Origin: an uncultured Bacteroidota bacterium
Lineage (GTDB): Bacteria > Bacteroidota > Bacteroidia > Chitinophagales > Chitinophagaceae
Length of the DNA: 6,579 bases
Direction of reading: 5' to 3'
Assembly: GCA_946479055.1 (NCBI GenBank)
Contig: CAMLEX010000295.1
Location: forward strand, 1 to 6,579
In this document: positions 1 to 5,864 of the stretch, one piece after another
Layout: each line of letters begins with the position of its first letter
Position numbering within the stretch: position 1 is the stretch's first letter
Notes under the pieces: model-generated
What the model was told of the DNA's origin: nothing
Databases searched by the model: none
Seen by the model: only the letters and a program-made list of their open reading frames with translations
Made by a program: the position numbers and the translations under genes

Positions 1-1243
1 AAAGCATATACCCATACGCCTGGTTCAGATCTTCGAATGTCAAAGGCTTATTGTTGAGCTTTGGCTTTGGCAATACATCAAAAATACTCACCAGCTCTTT
101 CAATGCTATAGCAGGAATGGTGATAACTTTTTTTGCTGCAGGCACATCCGGAAGATGGGTGCCCAAAGGCAGGTTTTTACTGATGACATTCCGGAATTGC
201 CAGAATTTATGAGTCGCATTGCCTGCTTCATCCAAAGGTGCATTATAATCATAACTGCTGATCTGCGGTTCGTATGGATTTTTATCATTGTAATTAGCGC
301 CATTCATAAAACCTCTTGTTGTACCGCCATGAAACATATACATATTGATGGATATGCCGGCTTGCAGTACAGTATCCAACCTGCCCGAATATGATTCAGC
401 AGGTACGGTATGATGTTTTGTACCCCACCAATCAAACCATGCCGGGTACCATTCTGCTATAAAAAATGGTCCCTTGCCGCTATTATTTTCTCTTACCAGC
501 GATTTCATTTGTGTGGGGTTGTCCAATCCGTTGATGGCTGGAAGCAGACCAGGTAAATTACCTTTTGCCACATCTTTAGCCGGATCACAGGTATATAATA
601 CTCCATCAAACCCCGCATCGGTAAACATTTTCCGATTAATCTCCAGGTAATCCTTGTCATTAGAATAGGATCCGTATTCATTTTCCACCTGAACAAGAAT
701 TATGTTTCCACCTTTGTGAATCAACAGCGGTGCAAGCTGTTTGCCAACCTGCATGATGTACTGTTGATAGGCATTGAGGTATTTTGATTCTCTGCTGCGA
801 ACGACAAGCTCTTTTTCATTTTGTAACCAATATGGATAACCGCCAAATTCCCATTCTGCACATACATAGGGACTAGGACGCAGTACTACCCATAGTCCCT
901 CTTCCTGTGCAATTCTTACAAATGCTGCGATATCATTATTGCCTGAAAAATCATATTTACCTTTCTGTGGCTCATGAATATTCCAGAAAACATAGGTACC
1001 GATGGTGTTAATGCCCATAGCTTTTGCCATCTTCATCCGGTGCCGCCATGCTTCTTTAGGCACACGGGGATAATGGATTTCGCCGGAAATTATCTGGAAT
1101 GGTTTTCCATTCAACAAAAATGCAGTGTCATTGTATGTAAAACTGTTTTTTGATTGGGCATAAACAGCAGGCGATAACAAACATACAATGAGCATTAACC
1201 GCATAAAAGACTGAATGCGTTTTATCCAATTAGTTTTATTCAT
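1..1243 (-). CDS. GH35 beta-galactosidase, exported, C-terminus beyond window
   Basis: Retaining exo-beta-galactosidase of glycoside hydrolase family 35, expected in the periplasm or at the cell surface, removing terminal beta-galactose. I translated an uninterrupted frame of 414 codons that runs off the left edge without a stop. Residues 1-29 form a signal peptide (basic N-terminus, hydrophobic stretch, VYA|QS cleavage). The TIM barrel covers about 35-360. It contains GEIHYPR (54-60), CAEWEFGGYP (128-137), VENEYGSY (186-193) with E189 as likely acid/base, and FIAEWYPAWFDWWG (261-274) with E264 as likely nucleophile. TFEDLNQAYGYML near 402-414 is the usual join to the C-terminal beta domains, so roughly a third or more of the protein is missing. 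The usual RPGPY motif reads RPSPY (122-126). Met14 is an alternative start that would still leave a signal peptide. It lies 81 bases after the GH30 gene on the same strand, so cotranscription is likely but less certain than for the other three genes. Confidence 0.93.
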   Translation of the reverse strand, partial: MNKTNWIKRIQSFMRLMLIVCLLSPAVYAQSKNSFTYNDTAFLLNGKPFQIISGEIHYPRVPKEAWRHRMKMAKAMGINTIGTYVFWNIHEPQKGKYDFSGNNDIAAFVRIAQEEGLWVVLRPSPYVCAEWEFGGYPYWLQNEKELVVRSRESKYLNAYQQYIMQVGKQLAPLLIHKGGNIILVQVENEYGSYSNDKDYLEINRKMFTDAGFDGVLYTCDPAKDVAKGNLPGLLPAINGLDNPTQMKSLVRENNSGKGPFFIAEWYPAWFDWWGTKHHTVPAESYSGRLDTVLQAGISINMYMFHGGTTRGFMNGANYNDKNPYEPQISSYDYNAPLDEAGNATHKFWQFRNVISKNLPLGTHLPDVPAAKKVITIPAIALKELVSIFDVLPKPKLNNKPLTFEDLNQAYGYML

Positions 1244-1324
1244 TGACAAGGGGATTAATCTATTATTAAATTGTATTAAAAAGACTTCAGTATAACCCGA
1301 TCAGGTGCCGGACTAAAAAATTTA

Positions 1325-2875
1325 TTAATAATCAGTGACCAGTGTAGTAATACTTCTGGGCTCAACCGCTACGAGTGCGGATGAAACTTGTTTTTTCTGC
1401 AGGTTTTTTCCTTCGGATGTTATGTACATATGGAATTGCGTAAAAGGAACTGCCGATGCCGCCGCTATATTCTTCAATGAAACTTTCTGCTCATCATAAC
1501 CGGTATTGACGATTACAACAATCAGTTTTTTGGCAACATCATCTATATATGCCGAGGTGGAAATTCCCGTCGTGTTTGCAGAAGAAGAAACTTCAACCCT
1601 TATCATACCGGGCCGTATGAACCTGCTGTAATTACCAAATGCCCATAGCATTTTACTTTGATAAATATTTCCATCCAATTTATTTTGATCAATGTAAACA
1701 AGGCCATCTTTATAATCGTAAGGAGAAACCGCCAACCACCACTGCCAGGCTGTTGCATTGGCATACACCAAATCTTTATGTATAACATTCGCTATGTACA
1801 AAGCAGGCGCCATACCCAGGTCCCGCTTTTCGCCTTTTATCTCACCTTCGTTGTCGCCCAGGATACAATATTCAGATTGCCAGTAACGGATTCCGGGGTT
1901 GGATGCAATACGAGTTGCTATATCCTTTCTTACTGAAACAGCGGTTGATTGTGGCGACGTAGAAAAATAACTATGCGCGGCCACGGTTTTACTTATGTTA
2001 GATAGCTGACCCAGGTAATAGGCGGAAGAAGGATCAAAAAAAACATTTACCTGGTTTCCCCGTCCAGGTTTATCCTCATCTGCTAATAGGTATTTAATAT
2101 GGCCTGATTCAGGAACAGTGATCTTTGCAGGCAAATTGTATTGCTGCAACGCCTTACTGACCGATTTTACCACACCGGAAATATCTTCATTGGTATAAGG
2201 GCTTCCTTCCTGTCCTCCATCACTCCAGTCCCACTGTGGTTCGTTAACCGGGCTGATATAATTAAAATCAATACCTGTTATATTTTTCACACCCCTGGTA
2301 ACTTCAGCGGTAAATTTTCCAAGTTCTTCAAACTGGCTGCTATCAATATTCGTTATTCCATTGTTAGCAAAGGCTTTTTTGTTTTTGGTAATATTCACCG
2401 GTGCGCTATTCAGAAACCCCAGGAATTGTTTAACGCCTCTTTGTTGAGCTGCTTTTAGAAACCATACTTGACCGGGCTGCCGGTTCCAATTATAACTACC
2501 ATCGGGTTCCAGGAACGATTCTGCACGCCTCCATTCATCCTTAATGCCACTTGATTCTCCTTGCTGGGCGCTGCCTGCGCCAATATTAAATCGCCAGAGT
2601 GATAGACCGATACCTTTAGGACTGCCATTGCTAAAGGTATCGGTACTAAAAAGAAGATCCGCTATTGCATTCTTTTTTGCTTCCGGCCATTGACCAGTAA
2701 ACTGACAAGCCCAGGCATCTGATGCACCAAAATTTTCAATAGCCTGGAATTGTTTGCTGGTATTGATGTCAATTCGAATTGATTCAGTTCCGGTTTTTAC
2801 CAGCTCCTCTTTTTTCGAAGAGCATGCCAATGATACACAAATCGACAACAAAACTGTACGGATAAATAAATGCAT
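1325..2875 (-). CDS. GH30-type glycoside hydrolase lipoprotein
   Basis: Retaining glycoside hydrolase of clan A, best matched to family GH30. The product is 516 residues. The N-terminus is a lipoprotein signal with lipobox SLAC, giving lipidated Cys18 followed by SSKKEE, so it is anchored in a membrane, probably the outer one. The barrel starts around residue 40 with the FGASDAW motif (49-55). ISPVNEPQWDW (207-217) supplies the likely acid/base E212, and YWQSEY (331-336) the likely nucleophile E335. WQWW (377-380) and the RFIRPG segment (418-423) lead into a C-terminal beta-sandwich (about 425-516), the usual GH30 side domain. Known GH30 activities include endo-beta-1,6-galactanase, glucuronoxylanase, beta-xylosidase and glucosylceramidase, and the subfamily cannot be fixed by eye. 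Sitting between uxuA (35 bases upstream) and a GH35 beta-galactosidase favours galactan or glucuronic-acid-bearing substrates. That specificity is inference. Confidence 0.88.
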   Translation of the reverse strand: MHLFIRTVLLSICVSLACSSKKEELVKTGTESIRIDINTSKQFQAIENFGASDAWACQFTGQWPEAKKNAIADLLFSTDTFSNGSPKGIGLSLWRFNIGAGSAQQGESSGIKDEWRRAESFLEPDGSYNWNRQPGQVWFLKAAQQRGVKQFLGFLNSAPVNITKNKKAFANNGITNIDSSQFEELGKFTAEVTRGVKNITGIDFNYISPVNEPQWDWSDGGQEGSPYTNEDISGVVKSVSKALQQYNLPAKITVPESGHIKYLLADEDKPGRGNQVNVFFDPSSAYYLGQLSNISKTVAAHSYFSTSPQSTAVSVRKDIATRIASNPGIRYWQSEYCILGDNEGEIKGEKRDLGMAPALYIANVIHKDLVYANATAWQWWLAVSPYDYKDGLVYIDQNKLDGNIYQSKMLWAFGNYSRFIRPGMIRVEVSSSANTTGISTSAYIDDVAKKLIVVIVNTGYDEQKVSLKNIAAASAVPFTQFHMYITSEGKNLQKKQVSSALVAVEPRSITTLVTDY

Positions 2876-2910
2876 CGCTATTAAGTATTTTAATTATTAA
2901 TAACCCGGGA

Positions 2911-4077
2911 TTACAACCCGCGGTTAATTCCAATTTCTAATCCACGCAATTCTGCAAGGCCTCTAAGTCTCCCGATTGCTGAATAGCCCGGGTTTGTTTT
3001 TTTATGAAGGTCGTCCAGCATCTGGTGACCATGATCAGGACGCATCGGGATATTAATTTTTCTTTTCCGCATGACACCAATCAAATTCTTTACCACTGCA
3101 TACATATCTACATCTCCTTCAAGATGATTGGCTTCATAAAAATTACCTTCCTCATCCCGCTGTGTACTACGAAGATGTACGAAGTTGATACGATCGGCGA
3201 ACTGCTCTACCATGGCAGGCAGATCATTATCCGGTCTTACTCCAAAAGAACCCGTACAAAAACAAAGTCCATTGCTACTACCGGGAACGGCTTTAAACAA
3301 TTGTTCCACCAGCTTTGCCGTACTAACCACCCTGGGTAAACCAAAGATCGGGTATGGCGGATCATCAGGATGTATGGCCAACTTTACTCCTGCTTCATCA
3401 GCCACAGGAACGACTGCTTTTAAAAATTCAATTAAATGTTGTTGCAATTGGGCCGCATCAATTCCTTTGTATTTATCCAACGCCTGTTGAAATTTTTCCA
3501 GTGTAAAACTTTCCTCGCTTCCCGGCAACCCAGCAATAATGTTTTTTTGCAACAAGCTTCGCTGCTCTTCCGTCATCTCAGCAAAACGCTGCCTGGCCTT
3601 TGACAATTCTTCAGAAGTATAATCTTTTTCTGCTCCGGGTCGTTGCAACATAAATACATCAAAAGCCACCAGCGCTGATTTTTCAAACCGTAATGCCTTA
3701 CTTCCGTCTTCGCAGGTATAACTCAGATCAGTTCTTGTCCAATCCAAAACCGGCATGAAGTTATAAGTCACAATCTTTACGTCACAACTGGCAAGGTTGC
3801 GGATACTCTGGCAATAGTTATCAATATATTGCTTATACTTTCCTTGTTGTGTTTTTAAATCTTCATGCACCGGCACACTTTCAACAACAGACCATTTCAA
3901 TCCTGCATCTTCAATTATTTTTTTCCTTTTCATGATCTCATCTACTGTCCACACTTCACCATTAGGTATATGATGCAAGGCAGATACAATACCACTGCAT
4001 CCTGCTTGCCGGATATCAGCCAAACTTACCGGATCATTGGGTCCGAACCACCGCATTGTTTGTTCAAATTGATTCAT
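2911..4077 (-). CDS. uxuA: Mannonate dehydratase (UxuA)
   Basis: Cytoplasmic dehydratase converting D-mannonate to 2-keto-3-deoxy-D-gluconate (EC 4.2.1.8), the last dedicated step of glucuronate breakdown before KDG kinase. The chosen ATG at 4077 gives 388 residues beginning [19 protein letters not shown], which matches the typical UxuA N-terminus. A TTG nine bases upstream (4086) could add three residues but is less likely. Numbering from the ATG, conserved metal and active-site elements are [10 protein letters not shown] with H236, CFCTGSFG with C274, FVHLRS with H301, and RPDHGHQM with D348 and H349. These agree with the Mn-binding His/Cys/His/Asp pattern and catalytic His known for the family. 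The length is normal and nothing is broken. It follows the SDR gene by 36 bases and precedes the GH30 gene by 35 bases, so these three form one operon. Confidence 0.96.
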   Translation of the reverse strand: MNQFEQTMRWFGPNDPVSLADIRQAGCSGIVSALHHIPNGEVWTVDEIMKRKKIIEDAGLKWSVVESVPVHEDLKTQQGKYKQYIDNYCQSIRNLASCDVKIVTYNFMPVLDWTRTDLSYTCEDGSKALRFEKSALVAFDVFMLQRPGAEKDYTSEELSKARQRFAEMTEEQRSLLQKNIIAGLPGSEESFTLEKFQQALDKYKGIDAAQLQQHLIEFLKAVVPVADEAGVKLAIHPDDPPYPIFGLPRVVSTAKLVEQLFKAVPGSSNGLCFCTGSFGVRPDNDLPAMVEQFADRINFVHLRSTQRDEEGNFYEANHLEGDVDMYAVVKNLIGVMRKRKINIPMRPDHGHQMLDDLHKKTNPGYSAIGRLRGLAELRGLEIGINRGL

Positions 4078-4113
4078 ATTATTCAAAGATAAAAAGCGAA
4101 TAAAAATTAAAAA

Positions 4114-4929
4114 TTATACCCCACTAAAAGCAAGAAATCCACCATCGAGTACGACAGATGTTCCATTTACAAAACCAGAAGCATCGCTCATCAACCAAAC
4201 CAATGCACCTGCAAGTTCTTCAGGTTTACCAAAACGTTTGAACGGAGTGTTCTCTATTATTGTATTGCCCCGTTGTGTATAAGAACCATCTTCATTGGTC
4301 AATAGAGTTCTGTTTTGTTCGGTAAGAAAAAAACCGGGCACAATAGCATTCATCCGCACGGCATCCTTATAACGATTGGCCAGTTCAACAGCAAACCATT
4401 TTGTATAACTTTCTATAGCTGATTTTGCCAGACTGTATCCTAATACCCTGGTTAAAGCCTGGTGAGCAGAAACAGAAGAAATATTTACAATACTTCCCTT
4501 GCCAGCGGTATCCACTATTGCCTTTCCAAATATCTGTGTTGGCAATAATGTTCCAAACAAGTTTAAGTCAAGTACCTTTCTCAATGCATCCATATTGATA
4601 TCGAAAATATCATTGCCGGGTGGCAGCACCGCTTCGGGCACATTTCCACCTGCAGCATTTACCAGTCCATCTATCTTACCATACTTTTCAATCATCTTTT
4701 CTTTTGCCGCCAGCAACTGTTCCTTGTTCAATACATCAGCGGTAAGAGCAGTAGCTTCACCTCCTGACTTCACTATTTCTTCTGCCCGCTGCTGAGCAGC
4801 CAATGTATTTCTTCCTAAAATACCTACTGTGGCTCCTGCTTCTGCTAGTGCCTTATTAAAAGCATAGCCCAATACACCAGTGGCACCTGTAACTACAATG
4901 ACTTTTCCCGCTAATTGTTTTGTTGACAT
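4114..4929 (-). CDS. SDR oxidoreductase, probable D-mannonate (fructuronate) oxidoreductase
   Basis: Classical short-chain dehydrogenase/reductase of 271 residues, cytoplasmic. It shows the nucleotide-binding TGATGVLG (14-21), NAAG (91-94), catalytic Asn123 in DLNL, Ser152 in NISS, and Y165-x3-K169 in YSLAK. VPGF (197-200) and the C-terminal VLDGGF are also usual for the family. GRN at 39-41 after the second beta strand would tolerate NADP(H), but cofactor choice is not settled. The gene is first in the operon and immediately precedes uxuA, and no classical UxuB (long-chain mannitol dehydrogenase family) is seen here. The natural inference is that this SDR reduces D-fructuronate to D-mannonate (EC 1.1.1.57). 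Alternatives are a gluconate 5-dehydrogenase-like or other sugar acid dehydrogenase. The SDR assignment is certain. The substrate rests on context. Confidence 0.93.
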   Translation of the reverse strand: MSTKQLAGKVIVVTGATGVLGYAFNKALAEAGATVGILGRNTLAAQQRAEEIVKSGGEATALTADVLNKEQLLAAKEKMIEKYGKIDGLVNAAGGNVPEAVLPPGNDIFDINMDALRKVLDLNLFGTLLPTQIFGKAIVDTAGKGSIVNISSVSAHQALTRVLGYSLAKSAIESYTKWFAVELANRYKDAVRMNAIVPGFFLTEQNRTLLTNEDGSYTQRGNTIIENTPFKRFGKPEELAGALVWLMSDASGFVNGTSVVLDGGFLAFSGV

Positions 4930-4976
4930 ATTTAATTATTGACAATAAAACCGTGTGAGCTGTGGTCTTATTTATT

Positions 4977-5032
4977 TTTTACGTTTTTGCAAGATATATA
5001 AATGAACAATATGAATCTTAAAAAACGTAAAA
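4977..5032. repeat. 12-base perfect inverted repeat, candidate operator
   Basis: The arm TTTTACGTTTTT (4977-4988) is exactly complementary to AAAAACGTAAAA (5021-5032), with 32 bases between them. Each arm has an ACGT core between A and T tracts. The pair ends 48 bases upstream of the SDR start codon, where a transcription factor could act on the uronate operon. An A/T-rich sequence raises the chance of such matches, but both arms share a CG-containing core. No regulator gene is present in the window to pair with it, so the function is inference. Confidence 0.35.
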
Positions 5033-5331
5033 CTCAAACTTCCGATTTAATTGTAACCTGCTATTAAAGATTTCACATGTAGCAAATTACCATAGTAATA
5101 AGCTATTTTAACATACTTATTTCTCCTGTATCAATTTCATTTCAGGTCCGGTATCAGAAAAATTTTTTACTCTGGATATTGCCTCTCAAAAATTTCAATC
5201 ACCAAATTGTTTATTACAGAAAAACTCAAAGCTTTTTTTGAATGAGCATTCACGCTGGAGTGAAGCCGTACCTATAAATTTATCTCCGATAAAAAATGCA
5301 TTGAGTAAACCAAAATAAAACATAAGAAAGT

Positions 5332-5346
5332 ATACATGCCATGTAT
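5332..5346. repeat. 15-base odd palindrome
   Basis: ATACATG and CATGTAT are exact inverted copies around a single central C. The site lies about 140 bases upstream of the thiamine promoter and about 400 bases from the SDR start, so no promoter is obviously attached to it. It could be a dimeric regulator site or a chance palindrome in A/T-rich DNA. Confidence 0.25.
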
Positions 5347-5445
5347 TTAAGAATCAAGGTAAATGGGAATAGATATCATGTTCTCAATGATGAACTAATT
5401 CTTCATAAAAGGATTAAAAATGAATGAAATTATTTCTGTTAAAAA

Positions 5446-5460
5446 GTTTAAATTTTAAAC
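5446..5460. repeat. 15-base A/T-rich palindrome upstream of the thi promoter
   Basis: GTTTAAA and TTTAAAC are exact inverted copies around one T. It ends 28 bases before the -7 box of the thiamine operon, so it overlaps or adjoins the region where the -33 element would lie. It may be an operator or an AT-rich upstream element. A/T palindromes of this size arise easily by chance. Confidence 0.2.
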
Positions 5461-5488
5461 ACTGCGATATTTTTATTGATTATCCACT

Positions 5489-5496
5489 TACATTTG
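5489..5496 (+). promoter_or_regulatory. Bacteroidota-type -7 promoter element for thiS-thiC
   Basis: TACATTTG matches all six fixed positions of the Bacteroidota primary sigma factor -7 consensus TAnnTTTG. Transcription starting about 6-7 bases after it would begin near 5502-5503, exactly where the first strand of riboswitch stem P1 begins. No clear TTG-type -33 element is visible at the usual spacing around 5462-5468, so the promoter may be weak or helped by upstream A/T sequence. Confidence 0.55.
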
Positions 5497-5501
5497 CTCA
5501 A

Positions 5502-5573
5502 ACTTTAGGGGTGCCGCAAGGCTGAGATGATACCCTCGAACCTGATGCAGGTAATGCTGCCGAAGGGAAAAGT
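5502..5573 (+). promoter_or_regulatory. TPP riboswitch (THI element)
   Basis: Thiamine pyrophosphate sensing leader RNA. The conserved core is plain: GGGGTGCC (5508-5515), GGCTGAGA (5520-5527), ACCC (5532-5535), GAACCTGAT (5538-5546), GGTAATGC (5550-5557) and the closing GGGA (5565-5568). Stems that can be drawn are P1 ACTTT/AAAGT (5502-5506 with 5569-5573), P2 GGGT/ACCC (5509-5512 with 5532-5535), a short hairpin GCC-GCAA-GGC with a GNRA loop in place of a long P3, P4 CG/CG (5537-5538 with 5561-5562) and P5 GCAG/CTGC (5547-5550 with 5557-5560). It stands in front of thiS and thiC, the expected regulon, and normally lowers their expression when TPP is abundant. Confidence 0.97.
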
Positions 5574-5592
5574 ACTTCATACTTTACGTCTG

Positions 5593-5638
5593 TTCCATTC
5601 CTGAAGTTTCATTTTTTTAAATTCTTTTCGGAATGGAA
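5593..5638 (+). promoter_or_regulatory. Predicted start-codon-sequestering stem for thiS
   Basis: TTCCATTCC (5593-5601) is perfectly complementary to GGAATGGAA (5630-5638), and the second arm contains the thiS ATG (5633-5635). The loop is 28 bases. In the leader RNA this stem would hide the initiation codon, a plausible output of the TPP riboswitch 20 bases upstream. There is no Shine-Dalgarno sequence to hide, so masking the AUG itself is a sensible mode in this phylum. The pairing is seen directly. Its regulatory role is inferred. Confidence 0.5.
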
Positions 5639-5836
5639 ATCCAACTCAATAATCAATCAAAGGAAATTGCTCCTTGCATATCTATTCAGCAATTGCTGGA
5701 CGAAGTAGTAGGCCAAAAGCAAAAAGGAATTGCTGTAGCCATCAACAACAGCGTTGTTCCAAAAGCTGTATGGGACAATCATATTCTTCAGGCAAACGAT
5801 AACATTCTAATCATTAAAGCGGCACAGGGCGGCTAA
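5633..5836 (+). CDS. thiS: Sulfur carrier protein ThiS
   Basis: Small ubiquitin-fold protein of 67 residues that carries sulfur as a C-terminal thiocarboxylate. It donates this sulfur to ThiG for the thiazole half of thiamine. The sequence starts MEIQLNNQSKE, has the LLDE helix region (about 21-24), the IAVAINNSVVPKAVW segment (33-47) typical of ThiS, and ends AAQGG. The terminal Gly66-Gly67 is the site adenylated by ThiF or an equivalent enzyme. Length is normal for the family. The ATG is the only sensible start and lies within a predicted leader stem. It is the first gene of the TPP-riboswitch operon and is followed 28 bases later by thiC. ThiG, ThiH, ThiE and ThiF homologues are not in the window and would be expected downstream. 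Confidence 0.95.
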   Translation: MEIQLNNQSKEIAPCISIQQLLDEVVGQKQKGIAVAINNSVVPKAVWDNHILQANDNILIIKAAQGG

Positions 5837-5864
5837 ACAATTCTTTTAAATCAAACATCCTGGT

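Larger units (their letters stand above)
4930..5500. other. A/T-rich divergent intergenic region
   Basis: This 571-base stretch separates the starts of the minus-strand sugar-acid operon and the plus-strand thiamine operon, so it should carry both promoters. No convincing gene was found. The longest plus-strand open stretch (5112-5318, 68 sense codons) has no ATG and no recognisable motif. A 28-codon ATG frame (5341-5427) is too short to call. Recognisable structure is limited to an inverted repeat near the SDR gene, two palindromes and a -7 box for the thiamine operon, each listed separately. I found no clear TAnnTTTG box on the minus strand near the SDR start and no intrinsic terminator, as expected between diverging genes. 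Confidence 0.8.

Noticed and set aside
1244..1324. Possible terminator or internal promoter between the GH30 and GH35 genes
   Set aside because: The only stem is three base pairs plus wobbles, and the T-rich run lies too far from it. No -7 box matches. Read-through into the GH35 gene is the simpler reading.
1658..2458. Plus-strand open frames of 90-105 codons opposite the GH30 gene, and similar ones opposite uxuA and the SDR gene
   Set aside because: They lie antisense to clear family members, have no recognisable motifs and show composition expected from the reverse complement of coding DNA.
4078..4086. TTG start for uxuA three codons upstream of the ATG
   Set aside because: The ATG at 4077 gives the N-terminus usual for UxuA, and there is no ribosome-binding feature favouring the TTG.
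4989..4998. Possible minus-strand -7 box for the SDR operon (TATATCTTGC on the minus strand)
   Set aside because: It does not fit TAnnTTTG without a gap or mismatch, and no paired -33 element stands out.
5002..5067. 21-residue basic frame starting MNNMNLKKRK
   Set aside because: It is too short, overlaps one arm of the inverted repeat, and its lysines come from A-rich sequence. There is no supporting neighbour or promoter.
5249..5264. Hairpin TTCAC/GTGAA with a 6-base loop, considered as a terminator or small RNA element
   Set aside because: Five base pairs only, no T run on either side and no gene end nearby.
5112..5318. 68-codon open stretch on the plus strand between the two operons
   Set aside because: It has no ATG in frame, and its only near-start codons are late. 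It shows no recognisable motif, and a stretch this long is not surprising in 571 bases read in six frames.
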